From: Rossellomorea aquimaris
GTDB lineage: Bacteria > Bacillota > Bacilli > Bacillales > Bacillaceae_B
Direction: 5' to 3'
Length of the DNA stretch: 64,000 nt
NCBI RefSeq assembly: GCF_020171925.1
Contig: NZ_JAIVAR010000001.1
Span: forward strand, 496,001 to 560,000
A model generated the notes under the pieces. It was not told the origin of the DNA and made no database searches. It worked only from the letters and a program-made list of their open reading frames with translations. Position numbers and translations under genes: made by a program. Of the stretch, positions 27,470-39,236 are shown piece after piece. The stretch's first letter is position 1, and each line of letters starts with the position of its first letter.

Positions 27470-29089
27470 TTATTTTTTTTCTGCCCATTTCAATTCCATA
27501 TATCCGACCGGATGACGGACGATTCCAGATACATCTTCATCTTGTAAGTAAACGGAATTATAGAAGTGGATCGGGATGATCGGCATGTCTTCCATCAGGA
27601 TCTTCTCAGCCTTATACATTAATTCAAAGCGCTTTTCTTCATCTGCTTCATTCTTTGCCTGCTTGATTAGGCTGTCATACTCTTCATTGCTCCATGCAGT
27701 GCGGTTCATGGAATGCCCTGTTTGGAAGTTTTCAAGGAAGTTGATCGGATCCCCGTAATCGGCAAGGAAAGAGCTTCGGGATAATTGGAACTTCCCTGCT
27801 TTTTGCTCATCCTGGAATACGTTCCATTCCATATTCGCCAGTTTCACATCAACACCAAGGTTTTCCTTGAACATCTGTTGAAGTGCTTCGGCGATTTTTT
27901 GGTGCGTGTCACTTGTACTGTAGGTCAATGTGACTTCAGGAAGCTGCTTGTAGCCTTCTTCTTCCATCCCTTTCTCCAGCAGTGCTTTTGCTTCATCTAC
28001 ATTTGTTTTGACAAGGTCTCCGCTCGTTTCACGGAAATCGTTACCGGAAGGATCACTGAATCCGCTTGCTACGAAACCATATGCTGGCTTTTCTTTATTC
28101 TTTGTGACGAAGTCGACCATTTGCTGTTGATCGACAGCCATCGCGAATGCCTTACGGATGTTTTTGTTCTGGAACGGTTCTTGTTCGAGGTTGAAGCGGT
28201 AGAAATAGGTTCCTGCCTGGTCTTCTACATTCACTTTCCCTTCTTCGAAAAGCTGTTTACTTAAGTCGGCAGGTACATCTGACGTATCGAGTTCACCCGT
28301 TTTGTATAGTTGATAATCAGTATTCGAGTCATTGACCATTGCCCAGTTGACTTTATCAAGCTTTACTGATTTTGCATCCCAATACTCTTCGTTCTTCTCC
28401 ATCACGAAGTGGCTATCATGTTCCCACTCCGTCAACTTGAATGGTCCATTTGCAACAAACGTGTCCGCTTCTGCGTACCATTCAGGGTTTTCTGTTGCCA
28501 CTTTTTCATTGATCGGGAAGAAAGCGGGGTTGGAAATGACACTCAAGAAGTACGCTTGAGGACTTGTTAGCGTCACTTCAAACGTTTTTTCATCGACTGC
28601 CTTGACCATCACGCCATCCGCTCCGCCTTCACCATTATTGAATTCTTCACCACCCTCGATGAAATACCCGAGGAATGCAGCCGGAGAACCTGTTTCTGGA
28701 TTTAATAGGCGCTTCCATGCAAACACGAAATCACCGGCGGTTACATCATCACCGTTTGACCATTTGGCATTATCACGAATGTGGAATGTGTATACCTTCC
28801 CATCTTCAGACACATCCCATTTCTCGGCCATCGCCCCTTCAGGCTCATGATCCTTGTTTAAGCGTGTCAGTCCTTCCATTAAGTTGTTCAATGCTGTCCA
28901 TGAATAAGAATCAAAACCGATTGGCGGATCGAATGATGTCGGTTCTGCTCCATTGTTTAAATAGAGCACCTTTTTTCCATCCTCTTTCCCGTCTTTGCTT
29001 GAGTCACTGCCTGCATCCTTCGTTGCCGTACAGGCTGCCAACACGAATAATAGTAAACCTGCGAGAAACACTGATAATACTTTTTTCAT
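27470..29089 (-). CDS. dppE: Dipeptide/oligopeptide-binding lipoprotein DppE
   Basis: 539 residues from the ATG at 29089 (GAGGGGGAAG upstream). Lipoprotein signal with lipobox VLAAC, then the SBP_bac_5 fold typical of OppA/DppA proteins (NNGAEPTSFDP at the start of the mature part). It captures peptides, in Bacillus including murein tripeptide, for the DppBCDF-type transporter encoded around it. Confidence 0.95.
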   Translation of the reverse strand: MKKVLSVFLAGLLLFVLAACTATKDAGSDSSKDGKEDGKKVLYLNNGAEPTSFDPPIGFDSYSWTALNNLMEGLTRLNKDHEPEGAMAEKWDVSEDGKVYTFHIRDNAKWSNGDDVTAGDFVFAWKRLLNPETGSPAAFLGYFIEGGEEFNNGEGGADGVMVKAVDEKTFEVTLTSPQAYFLSVISNPAFFPINEKVATENPEWYAEADTFVANGPFKLTEWEHDSHFVMEKNEEYWDAKSVKLDKVNWAMVNDSNTDYQLYKTGELDTSDVPADLSKQLFEEGKVNVEDQAGTYFYRFNLEQEPFQNKNIRKAFAMAVDQQQMVDFVTKNKEKPAYGFVASGFSDPSGNDFRETSGDLVKTNVDEAKALLEKGMEEEGYKQLPEVTLTYSTSDTHQKIAEALQQMFKENLGVDVKLANMEWNVFQDEQKAGKFQLSRSSFLADYGDPINFLENFQTGHSMNRTAWSNEEYDSLIKQAKNEADEEKRFELMYKAEKILMEDMPIIPIHFYNSVYLQDEDVSGIVRHPVGYMELKWAEKK

Positions 29090-29124
29090 TTTCTTCCCCC
29101 TCATTATTTTTTTCTATCACTCTA

Positions 29125-30138
29125 TCAGCGAATGGTATAGCTGATAGTTGAAAGCATCGCTTTTGCCCGTGGGTCCTGTAGCCAGCAATCCACATGGTGG
29201 TCACTTGAAAGCTCCGTCTTGACGGGATACACCCTGTCGCAGACTTCCATGGCCGACTCACAGCGGGCTGAGAATGGACATCCGACCGGTGGTGAAAATA
29301 AATCAGGCGGTGTCCCCGTGATCGGCGTTAGGTCCGCTCCATCAAGGTCTAGTCTCGGAACCGATTTCAGTAAGCCTTGAGTATAAGGGTGCTGCGGCTT
29401 ATAGAAGATCTCTCTTCTCGTTCCTTCCTCGACGATTTTTCCTGCATACATGACTGCGATCCGGTCTGCTACCTGAGCAACCACCCCTAGGTCATGCGTG
29501 ATCAAGATGATGGAAACGCCCGTCTTTTGTTGGACTTCCCTGAATAGCTCCAGGATTTGGGCCTGGATCGTCACATCAAGGGCAGTGGTCGGTTCGTCTG
29601 CTATCAGCACATCCGGCTGACAGACGAGGGCCATTGCAATGACGATCCTCTGTCTCATCCCTCCGCTGAATTGATGGGGGTACTGCTTCAGTCGTTCCTC
29701 TGGGTGTGGGATCCCGACAAGAGAGAGCATTTCCATCGCTTTTTGGGACGCTTCTTTCTTTGGAATACGTTCATGCTGTAAAATGCCTTCCATGATTTGT
29801 TCCCCAATGGTCAACGTTGGGTTGAGGGCTGTCATCGGATCTTGAAAGATCATCGAAATATCCTTCCCTCTGACATTTCTCATTTCTTTTTCAGATAAAT
29901 GCAGTAAGTCTCGTCCCTTAAATAAAATGGAACCATCTGTTATCCTGCCTGGTGGGTCGGGGATCAGTCTCATGATGCTCTGGGACGTTACGCTTTTTCC
30001 ACATCCTGATTCACCGACGATGGCGAGAGTCTCGCCCTTATTCAATTGAAAATTCACTCCCCGGACGGCTTTTACCTCTCCTCCGTAGGTTGTGAAGGAT
30101 ACATGTAGATTCTGAACGGATAATACACTTTCATTCAT
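29125..30138 (-). CDS. dppD: Dipeptide ABC transporter ATP-binding protein DppD
   Basis: 337 residues. Walker [13 protein letters not shown], signature [15 protein letters not shown], Walker [13 protein letters not shown] and the OppD-type C-terminal cysteine block ([14 protein letters not shown]) are present. It couples ATP hydrolysis to peptide import with YkfD. Starts 6 bases after the dppC stop. Confidence 0.95.
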   Translation of the reverse strand: MNESVLSVQNLHVSFTTYGGEVKAVRGVNFQLNKGETLAIVGESGCGKSVTSQSIMRLIPDPPGRITDGSILFKGRDLLHLSEKEMRNVRGKDISMIFQDPMTALNPTLTIGEQIMEGILQHERIPKKEASQKAMEMLSLVGIPHPEERLKQYPHQFSGGMRQRIVIAMALVCQPDVLIADEPTTALDVTIQAQILELFREVQQKTGVSIILITHDLGVVAQVADRIAVMYAGKIVEEGTRREIFYKPQHPYTQGLLKSVPRLDLDGADLTPITGTPPDLFSPPVGCPFSARCESAMEVCDRVYPVKTELSSDHHVDCWLQDPRAKAMLSTISYTIR

Positions 30139-30144
30139 GGATGA

Positions 30145-31101
30145 TTACCTCCTAAGCTTAGGATCAAGAGCATCCTGAAGCCCGTCACCTAGTACGTTAA
30201 ATGAGAACATCGTCAATGAAATAAACAATGCAGGGAAGAATAGTCGCCACCAGTAGCCTGATAGAATCGTAGATAATCCATCGTTGGCCATGACGCCCCA
30301 ACTGGCATAAGGTGCCTGGATCCCGAGTCCAAGAAAGCTTAAGAATGCCTCGGCAAAAATGGCGCTCGGTACCGTCAGGGTCATCTGGACGATGATCGGT
30401 CCCATCGTATTCGGCAGCAAATTTTTACGGATGATCCTCGCCGTTTTCGTTCCGAACGTTTTCGATGCCAAGATGAACTCGTAATTCTTGATCTGAAGAA
30501 CCTGCCCGCGGACAATCCTTGCCATCCCGATCCAACCTGTGACCGTCAAAGCCACAATGATCGTGGACAGGCCAGGACCCATGACGACCATCAATAAAAT
30601 GACAACAAGCAAATATGGCAGGCCATAAAGGATCTCGACGATTCGCATCATCACGTTATCCGTCTTGCCGCCTTTGTATCCAGCGATTCCTCCATAAATG
30701 ATGCCAATCACAAAATCGATCAATGCCGCCATGAAACCTACGAATAAGGAAATTCGCGCACCGTACCAAGTACGGGTGAAGACATCCCGTCCTAAATCAT
30801 CAGTACCGAACCAATGTTCACTCGAAGGAGGCAAGTTCTGACTCGCAAGTGTCTGCTTTGTGACATCATGCGGAGAGATGATTGGTCCAATGATGGCCAT
30901 AGTGATCAACATCGCGAGAAAGACGAAACCGAGCATCGCCAATTTATTTTTCAGAAGGCGGAGCCATGCATCCTGCCAGTAGGACAGGCTTGGTCTCACG
31001 ACAGCTTCAGCCTCTTCCTTATTTTTTTCCCGAGGGATGAACCATTCATCAAGAACCTCACTAGTGTTGTTAGTATGATGATGTTGAGGTGCTCCCATCA
31101 T
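30145..31101 (-). CDS. dppC: Dipeptide ABC transporter permease DppC
   Basis: 318 residues with six membrane segments after a polar N-terminal extension of about 45 residues. The permease EAA-type loop is seen around EAFLSFLGLGIQAPYASWG. The N-terminal OppC domain is present. Overlaps the end of dppB by 4 bases, so translation is coupled. Confidence 0.95.
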   Translation of the reverse strand: MMGAPQHHHTNNTSEVLDEWFIPREKNKEEAEAVVRPSLSYWQDAWLRLLKNKLAMLGFVFLAMLITMAIIGPIISPHDVTKQTLASQNLPPSSEHWFGTDDLGRDVFTRTWYGARISLFVGFMAALIDFVIGIIYGGIAGYKGGKTDNVMMRIVEILYGLPYLLVVILLMVVMGPGLSTIIVALTVTGWIGMARIVRGQVLQIKNYEFILASKTFGTKTARIIRKNLLPNTMGPIIVQMTLTVPSAIFAEAFLSFLGLGIQAPYASWGVMANDGLSTILSGYWWRLFFPALFISLTMFSFNVLGDGLQDALDPKLRR

Positions 31102-32033
31102 TTCGCCTCCTTCTTATGCAGTTTGATGCGTGGGTCAAGGAAGCCGTAGGCGAGGTCGACCAGGAAAAGCATCACAATCAAGAATGCACTATAAAAGACC
31201 GTTGTTCCCATAATGACTGGGTAGTCACGCTGATTGATGCTCTCGACAAAGTACTTCCCCATCCCCGGTATGGCAAAAATCTGTTCGATGACGAAGGTTC
31301 CTGTCAATATGCCTGCAGCCAGGGTACCGAGGACGGTCACAACCGGAAGCAGTGCGTTACGCAGTGCATGCTTGATGACGATCTTCAGCGGTGACAAACC
31401 TTTGGCTCTCGCTGTTCGGATGTAATCCTGTGTCAATACTTCGAGCATGCTTGAACGCGTCAGACGGGCGATGATCGCCATCGGTCCTGTCGCGAGTGCA
31501 AGCGTCGGTAGCACCATATGCTTCCAACTCGTCCAAGTGGCAACGGGCAGGATCCCCCAGTTGACGGCCACCTGTTGGATTAAAAGTGTGGCCATGACAA
31601 AGTTCGGAATGGAGATTCCGAGCACTGCAAATGTCATCGCCATATAGTCAATCATGCGGTTATGCCGAAGAGCAGCCAGTATGCCGAGTAAAATACCGGA
31701 TAGTACGGCAATGATCAGGGTGATCATCCCTAATTCAAATGAAATCGGGAACCCCCTACCCAATAAGTCATTCACGGTTTGTGAAGGCTGGGTGATGGAA
31801 GGTCCGAAATCAAGGGTGACGAGGGATTTCAAGTAAAGAGCGTATTGCACCAACAATGGTTCATTCAGGTGATAATGAGCTTCCAGGTTTTTTTGGACCA
31901 TTTCACTTGTGTTCCTTTCTTCGTTGAACGGTGAACCTGGTATCGCATGCATCAGGAAAAACGTAAGAGTGACAATCAGCCACAGGGTAATGACCATGGC
32001 TGTAAGCCTTTTCAATAAGTATGTACCCATCAA
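31098..32033 (-). CDS. dppB: Dipeptide ABC transporter permease DppB
   Basis: 311 residues with six membrane segments. OppB/DppB hallmarks: N-terminal TFFLMHAIPGSPF and the EAA loop DYIRTARAKGLSPLKIVIKH. Forms the membrane channel with DppC. It starts 12 bases after dppA ends. Confidence 0.95.
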   Translation of the reverse strand: MMGTYLLKRLTAMVITLWLIVTLTFFLMHAIPGSPFNEERNTSEMVQKNLEAHYHLNEPLLVQYALYLKSLVTLDFGPSITQPSQTVNDLLGRGFPISFELGMITLIIAVLSGILLGILAALRHNRMIDYMAMTFAVLGISIPNFVMATLLIQQVAVNWGILPVATWTSWKHMVLPTLALATGPMAIIARLTRSSMLEVLTQDYIRTARAKGLSPLKIVIKHALRNALLPVVTVLGTLAAGILTGTFVIEQIFAIPGMGKYFVESINQRDYPVIMGTTVFYSAFLIVMLFLVDLAYGFLDPRIKLHKKEAK

Positions 32034-32045
32034 TTTTCACACTTT

Positions 32046-32870
32046 CTAACAGAATGTCGTTTTCATTGCCAGTTCGGTCATGACAACCATCGCCCGGTAA
32101 GCCTCCAGAATATCCTTTGCCTGGAAGCGGACAGTTGTCGTACCCGGCTCGAGGACCGTACCGGGCATCATACTTGCCCACTCAGCCTGTCCGTAATTGG
32201 CGAACTCGATCCTGAGAACCGGGTGATCAGGTGGAGTAAGCGGCTTTACATTTTTCCTATTCGACAGGGCTTCCTCCGTTTTTTCATTTAATAACATCTG
32301 GGATTTCGCTGGGGTCAAGCTTGACGCTACAGAACGGGAAATGGTTTCCTTTACAATCGCGGTTGTCACATTTGGTATTAGGCTCTCCGCTTCAAGCGCT
32401 GCTTGATCGTCACCCGTGACAAGCAGGACGGGAACACCATAATACCCTGCAACATACGCATTGAACCCCATTTCCCCTATAGGTGTATCATTTATGTACA
32501 TATGCCTTACACCGAAGATCATCGAATGTGACATTACCCCCTTCATCGAGGCTCTTGCATGATACCCGACAAAAAAAGCACCTTGAAACGTTTCATCCAG
32601 TCCCTGTACCATTGAAAATGGTTTGACTCCGCCGGATATCAACCTCGTTTCAGGATGCAGTTTCTCAATTATGAGGTTGTTCATTTGAGAATGACTATCA
32701 TTGACAAGCACATGATTGCAGCCATTTTCAAAAGCCGCATGGATGACAGAGTTGGCTTCCTCTGTCATGATGATTCTTCCCCGTTCATAATTATGCATCG
32801 AAGAGTTCACATGAGTTTGATCGACCAACCCCGTGATTCCCTCCATATCGACAGACATGTAAATATTCAT
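32046..32870 (-). CDS. dppA: D-aminopeptidase DppA
   Basis: 274 residues from the ATG at 32870, which follows the very strong AAGGAGGTGAT; an in-frame start at 32891 overlaps that site. Zinc-dependent self-compartmentalising peptidase of family M55: the N-terminal SVDMEGITG holds Asp and Glu ligands, and HARASMKGVMSHSM the histidine. It releases N-terminal D-amino acids such as D-Ala from peptides. First gene of the operon. Confidence 0.94.
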   Translation of the reverse strand: MNIYMSVDMEGITGLVDQTHVNSSMHNYERGRIIMTEEANSVIHAAFENGCNHVLVNDSHSQMNNLIIEKLHPETRLISGGVKPFSMVQGLDETFQGAFFVGYHARASMKGVMSHSMIFGVRHMYINDTPIGEMGFNAYVAGYYGVPVLLVTGDDQAALEAESLIPNVTTAIVKETISRSVASSLTPAKSQMLLNEKTEEALSNRKNVKPLTPPDHPVLRIEFANYGQAEWASMMPGTVLEPGTTTVRFQAKDILEAYRAMVVMTELAMKTTFC

Positions 32871-32906
32871 ATTTAGTATCACCTCCTTCATAGGAATAAA
32901 TGTTTA

Positions 32907-32921
32907 AATTTTCTTAATATT
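32907..32921 (-). promoter_or_regulatory. CodY-box-like site upstream of dppA
   Basis: AATTTTCTTAATATT matches the CodY box AATTTTCWGAAAATT at 13 of 15 positions, 37 bases before the dppA start. B. subtilis dpp is repressed by CodY in rich medium; control here is inferred. Confidence 0.6.
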
Positions 32922-33017
32922 ATAGATATTAATTTCGGTTATTTCAATACCAATGACGACAAAAAGGAATTTATTCCTATTTTTATTAATTATAGGTAGT
33001 TAGTCTCATTTTTTATA

Positions 33018-33056
33018 GATAAAAAACTAGCCCAAGCATGCTAGGGCTAGTTTTTA
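33018..33056 (-). terminator. Terminator of xpt-pbuX
   Basis: Stem aaaaactagccc/gggctagttttt with a 10-base loop; T tracts on both sides. Confidence 0.88.
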
Positions 33057-33064
33057 TGCTTCCT

Positions 33065-34953
<1,889 letters not shown>

Positions 34954-34987
34954 CTATACTCCTTTCAGATAGTGCACTCATAGAAAT

Positions 34988-35043
34988 AAAAAAAACCTAA
35001 AGACCATCGCACTCAATTAACTGAGTGAACAATGATCTTCAGG
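34988..35043 (-). terminator. Riboswitch terminator before xpt
   Basis: Long stem-loop between cctgaagatc and gatggtctttagg on the minus strand, with a run of T after it. Placed between the aptamer and xpt; it is the off state of the switch. Confidence 0.85.
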
Positions 35044-35096
35044 TAATGTGTCTAAGGCAAAAAAATCGGCCAAAAAAAACCATGCAATCGATCGCT

Positions 35097-35167
35097 CACC
35101 CATAGTCGGATGATTGACGGTCATCCGGTAGAAACTTGCAGGCCATATCCCCGCGATTATATGAGTG
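35097..35167 (-). ncRNA. Guanine-class purine riboswitch aptamer
   Basis: Minus-strand sequence has the conserved purine aptamer core: ATATAATCGCG, GATATGG, AAGTTTCTACCGG and CCGACTATG. P1 is closed by cactcat with atgggtg. The base equal to position 74 is C (GACTATG), which specifies guanine/hypoxanthine rather than adenine. Confidence 0.95.
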
Positions 35168-35271
35168 AATGTATTTGATTACCGTTAGTATATCGGTTGA
35201 AGGAGTGGTTGTAAAGGAAAAATACAAACATTATAATATTTTTTTGTAGTTTTGTTCGTGTTTTACGATCT

Positions 35272-36402
35272 CTATTTAATGGCACAACGGTTTGGACCAA
35301 TCTCCATTTCACGTTGTTCATCCTCATTAGGATAAATCTTACCCATATTCGTTTTTCTGATTTCCTGATAGGCGTTTGGCTGAGGAGGTAGGTTTTCACT
35401 GACCGCCTTCCTGAATTCATCTTCATCCTCGATGTTCAAGCCGTGATTTTCCTTATACAATACTCCAAGCTTTTCAGCGACACTACCATCTTCATTCATT
35501 TCCTTGATCGTCATGAAATGAGCTGGAAGGACAATCAGTTCCGCCCCTAATGATTTGTACGTTGAATACAAAGTGTTCCTTAAATCATCCGCCCAATCCC
35601 CCGCTTTACCAGCAAGATCTGGTCGTCCTATGGAATCAATAAACAGAATATCACCCGTCAATAAATAAGAATCATCAACGATTAGCGACGTGCTTCCTAT
35701 CGTGTGCCCTGGTGTGTAGATAGGCTGGAGGGAAATAACAGAATGCCCGATTTCGATATCTTTGCCTTCTTCAAGAGGGGTGTAATCAAATGTCACTTCT
35801 TTTGCATCACGTGGTGGAAGATAGTAATCGGCACCAACTGATTCTGCCAGTTGCCTGCCTCCTGAAATATGATCGGCATGAAGATGGGTGTCAATCAATG
35901 CCTTGATACTTACCCCTTTTTGCTTTGCGAACTCTTTAAAGACATCCGTCATCCTCGTTGTATCGACTATCGCAGCTTCTCCATTTGATTCAATGAAGTA
36001 GGATAAGCAGCCTTTTCCGATTCGGACAAATTGGTAAATCGATCCCCCGTCTTTAAGATCCCCTACCTTGATCGGCTCTAAATGCTCACTCCATGCTTGC
36101 ATCCCTCCCTCGATGGAATATACATCTTCATATCCGTGATCTGCAATCTGATCCGCCACTTTTTTTGACGAGTTTCCTTTAGAACAAATAACATAAATAG
36201 GTTCATTCTTTGGTAAATGGTCAACAATCGGGTCGATGCCCTCCATCAATTCGGTATAGGGGGTATTGAATACCTCGACCGACTTTCCTTCAACCTTCCA
36301 ATCATCGAAGTCCCCCTTTTTTCGGACATCGAGAATAAAGGCTTTTTGGTTACGTATGACTTTTTGAGCTATTTCTTTTATGGATATTGATTTTGCAGGC
36401 AT
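35272..36402 (-). CDS. Rhodanese/metallo-beta-lactamase fusion (YrkH-like)
   Basis: 376 residues. The N-terminal rhodanese domain (1-110) has Cys73 in [10 protein letters not shown]. The C-terminal MBL domain (115-330), ETHE1/persulfide-dioxygenase-like, has THLHADH (171-177), a later PGHT, TGD and PAH metal motifs. The order rhodanese-then-MBL is that of B. subtilis YrkH, opposite to many fusions. Likely acts in persulfide or sulfane-sulfur handling. It neighbours a cystine transporter gene, which fits sulfur metabolism, but they are separated by a terminator. Confidence 0.87.
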   Translation of the reverse strand: MPAKSISIKEIAQKVIRNQKAFILDVRKKGDFDDWKVEGKSVEVFNTPYTELMEGIDPIVDHLPKNEPIYVICSKGNSSKKVADQIADHGYEDVYSIEGGMQAWSEHLEPIKVGDLKDGGSIYQFVRIGKGCLSYFIESNGEAAIVDTTRMTDVFKEFAKQKGVSIKALIDTHLHADHISGGRQLAESVGADYYLPPRDAKEVTFDYTPLEEGKDIEIGHSVISLQPIYTPGHTIGSTSLIVDDSYLLTGDILFIDSIGRPDLAGKAGDWADDLRNTLYSTYKSLGAELIVLPAHFMTIKEMNEDGSVAEKLGVLYKENHGLNIEDEDEFRKAVSENLPPQPNAYQEIRKTNMGKIYPNEDEQREMEIGPNRCAIK

Positions 36403-36585
36403 GTGAAAACCTCCTTAGTGCTAAACTTTCTTGAAGTATTGAAAGGGAATTATTTTAATCGTTAAAAACGACGCTATGATTGTTGGTTGGAGCGGAAGGT
36501 GCTTACCACTGCTGAAAGCGATCCCCTGAAGCTCCAATCAACCCCGTCTTACTTATGCGACAACAATGGTTACGAAAACAGCCTA

Positions 36586-36636
36586 AAATAAAGATAGGGA
36601 ATGCATACACGAAGTAGCATTCCCTATCTTTATTTA
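36586..36636. terminator. Terminator of tcyP
   Basis: Stem aaagatagggaatgc/gcattccctatcttt with a 12-base loop and T-rich tails on both strands. The rest of 36403-36693 holds no gene. Confidence 0.85.
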
Positions 36637-36693
36637 CTGTATTAATGTGCTTTATTGAGTGATCCTTTTACAAATATTCAACAGCATATGGCT

Positions 36694-38076
36694 TTATTCT
36701 TCTGGAATATCATTTGATTGGTATAAAGCGGTATCCAATTCACCGGTCACTTTACTTGTGATGAGGCCTGAAGTCATGGCTCCGCTCACATTGAGTGCGG
36801 TGCGCCCCATATCAATCAGTGGCTCAACGGATATCAACAATCCTGCGAGAGCAATCGGCAGGTCCATGGCAGATAATACGAGGATGGCGGCAAATGTGGC
36901 TCCTCCTCCGACCCCTGCTACGCCAAATGAAGAAATGGCGACAACGAGAATAAGTGTCAGGATGAATGAAGGAGTCAACGGATCGATCCCTACAGTCGGT
37001 GCGATCATGACTGCCAGCATGGCTGGATAAATTCCCGCGCATCCGTTCTGACCGATTGAAAGCCCGAATGACCCTGAGAAGTTGGCAATCCCTTCTGATA
37101 CACCCAGCTTTTTCGTCTGGGTTTGGATATTCAGTGGCAACGTACCGGCACTTGATCTGGAAGTGAAAGCGAAAGTGAGAACCGGCAGCACCTTTTTCAG
37201 GTATGTCATCGGGTTTAAGCCTGAAAGGGTCAACATCAATAAATGAATTGCAAGCATGATCAGCAGGGCCACATAAGAGGCTCCGACAAATTTGCCCAGT
37301 TTCAAGATGGCGTCGAAATCGCTCAGCGCAACTGTTTTAGCCATGATGGCGAATACCCCGAACGGCGTCAGTCTTAAGACCAGCGTCACCACCCGCATGA
37401 CGACAGCATAGATGGAATCGACAATACGTTTGAACATGCTAGCACCATCCGGTTCCTTTCGCTGGACCCCAAGGTATGCGATTCCTATGAATGTTGCAAA
37501 GATGACGATGGCAATCGTGGAAGTGGCACGCTGCCCGGTGAAATCATAGAACGGATTCGCAGGAAGTAGTTCAATGATCTTCTGCGGATAGCTCTGACCT
37601 TCCATGGCGGCTGCGCGCTCCTCCAATTGCACACCTCTTGCAGCTTCACTATCACCTTGATCAATCTGGATCGCTTCCAAGTCGAATGCTGCAGTCGCAG
37701 CGATGCCTACTGCAGCCGCGACTGCGGTCGTACCCACCAACAGGCCAAGGATTAAAACAGATATTTTACCAAGATTGTGGGATTGTTTAAGCTTGGTAAA
37801 GGCAGAGATGATCGAAACGAACACGAGTGGCATCACAATCATTTGAAGAAGCTTTATATAGCCGCTTCCGACGATGTTGTACCATTCAATCGATTGAAGT
37901 AAATTCTCATCACCCGCATCATACAGCCACTGTAGAAAGAGCCCGAATACAATACCGAGTCCAAGCGCCGTGAACACTCTTTTTGAAAACGAAATCTTCT
38001 TTTTTTGCAAATGAATTAAAACACCAATAAGAACAAGAAACATCAGAAGATTCACCAACACAACCCAAATGTCCAT
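36694..38076 (-). CDS. tcyP: L-cystine sodium symporter TcyP
   Basis: 460 residues from the ATG at 38076 (AAAAGGAGGTT upstream); the frame stays open to 38325 but without a ribosome site. Dicarboxylate/amino acid:cation symporter family with N-terminal helices, the serine-rich motif TSRSSAGTLPL and the NGCAGIYPAM segment, characteristic of TcyP/YdjN proteins rather than glutamate carriers. Imports cystine with sodium. Confidence 0.9.
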   Translation of the reverse strand: MDIWVVLVNLLMFLVLIGVLIHLQKKKISFSKRVFTALGLGIVFGLFLQWLYDAGDENLLQSIEWYNIVGSGYIKLLQMIVMPLVFVSIISAFTKLKQSHNLGKISVLILGLLVGTTAVAAAVGIAATAAFDLEAIQIDQGDSEAARGVQLEERAAAMEGQSYPQKIIELLPANPFYDFTGQRATSTIAIVIFATFIGIAYLGVQRKEPDGASMFKRIVDSIYAVVMRVVTLVLRLTPFGVFAIMAKTVALSDFDAILKLGKFVGASYVALLIMLAIHLLMLTLSGLNPMTYLKKVLPVLTFAFTSRSSAGTLPLNIQTQTKKLGVSEGIANFSGSFGLSIGQNGCAGIYPAMLAVMIAPTVGIDPLTPSFILTLILVVAISSFGVAGVGGGATFAAILVLSAMDLPIALAGLLISVEPLIDMGRTALNVSGAMTSGLITSKVTGELDTALYQSNDIPEE

Positions 38077-38160
38077 TAATAAAACCTCCTTTTCCTTGAT
38101 GAATTGACTTGCTAGCCAAAGGCTTAGTGTATAGTATGAGGCGCATGAACAAGATATGAT

Positions 38161-38210
38161 GAATGAAGCCCGTCCCACTGCGTTTTTTTGAGTGGGACGG
38201 GCTTCATATT
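38161..38210 (-). terminator. Terminator of the thiamine operon
   Basis: Perfect 17-bp stem atgaagcccgtcccact/agtgggacgggcttcat with an 11-base loop, just after the thiF stop. The T tract after the stem is weak. Confidence 0.7.
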
Positions 38211-38213
38211 GAG

Positions 38214-39236
38214 TCAGCTGAAATAACGATGGTAGAGTGACTTGGCTTCTTTGATGTCCTTTGTACCATGGATCAGTGCGCGCCCGTCCTTGAAAAGGAC
38301 AATCCGGTGATTTCCTGTCTGACATGAGAGAAGGTATGGATTTTTTTCTACCCTGTCCATATGATTTCTCAGATGGTTAGCCATGTGATCAAGATTTATT
38401 TCCCCTCGATGGCGAGGACGGATCTGGACTGCATCCCGTCCGCATAAAACCGCCGTTTTGAGCTGGTTTTCGAACTGAAGATATGGGTATTTCGGCTCCT
38501 CTCCACACGAGGGACAATTCGATTTCTTCATTCTGCTGACGTTTATCGCACTGTATTCGTTCTTCCAGACATCAAATGAAACCAATGTTTGACGGACTGC
38601 GTTCATGTCCCCTATCAATATCTTCATTGCCTCCGAAACTTGGTGGGATACCACCATCATTACAGCTGGTGAAATGATTCCAGTGCTGTCACAGGTCATG
38701 GAAACCGAAGGGATACTTTCGAACAGACAGTTCAAACAAGGTGTTCTTCCTGGGATGAATGTATAGGTAATCCCATAACTGCCGGCACAGGCTCCGTAGA
38801 TCCATGGAATCCCTTTTTTCAGCGCAGCGTCATTGATCATCAGTCTGATATCAAAATTATCGGTGGCATCAATGATTAGATCGGCATCATTCGAAAGCTT
38901 CAGTAAATCATTTGGCTCGACATCCAGTATGTGTGTTTCGACGTTCACTTCCGAGTTGATTTCACTCAACCGCTTTTTTGCTGCGGCCGCTTTCGGAATC
39001 CGTTCGAGTGCATCCTTCTCTGTATAAAGCTGCTGCCTTTGCAGATTGCTCCATTCCACATAGTCGCGGTCTGCAATCGTCAGTTTCCCAACACCAGCCC
39101 TGATAAGCGCTTCTGCACTACCTGTTCCTAATGCGCCAGCGCCAATGATGAGCACATGCTTTCTAGAAAGAGCAAGTTGCCCACCCTTCCCGATTGGAGG
39201 GAATAATTCTTGTCTTGAATAACGGTCGTTCATCAC
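38214..39236 (-). CDS. thiF: ThiS adenylyltransferase ThiF (MoeB/ThiF family)
   Basis: 340 residues, E1-like. Nucleotide-binding [17 protein letters not shown] near 32-48 and paired zinc cysteines CLNC and CPSC are present. It adenylates the C-terminal Gly of ThiS for sulfur transfer in thiazole synthesis. The C-terminal 70 residues form a rhodanese-like remnant without an obvious active Cys. Last gene of the operon, overlapping thiG by 4 bases. Confidence 0.93.
   Translation of the reverse strand: MMNDRYSRQELFPPIGKGGQLALSRKHVLIIGAGALGTGSAEALIRAGVGKLTIADRDYVEWSNLQRQQLYTEKDALERIPKAAAAKKRLSEINSEVNVETHILDVEPNDLLKLSNDADLIIDATDNFDIRLMINDAALKKGIPWIYGACAGSYGITYTFIPGRTPCLNCLFESIPSVSMTCDSTGIISPAVMMVVSHQVSEAMKILIGDMNAVRQTLVSFDVWKNEYSAINVSRMKKSNCPSCGEEPKYPYLQFENQLKTAVLCGRDAVQIRPRHRGEINLDHMANHLRNHMDRVEKNPYLLSCQTGNHRIVLFKDGRALIHGTKDIKEAKSLYHRYFS

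Noticed and set aside
27785-28264. 159-codon plus-strand frame opposite dppE
   Set aside because: Complement of a conserved binding-protein gene; composition is that of a codon-bias shadow.
36694-38325. N-terminal 83-residue extension of the cystine symporter
   Set aside because: The extension runs into the upstream terminator hairpin and has no ribosome site; the ATG at 38076 has AAAAGGAGGTT.
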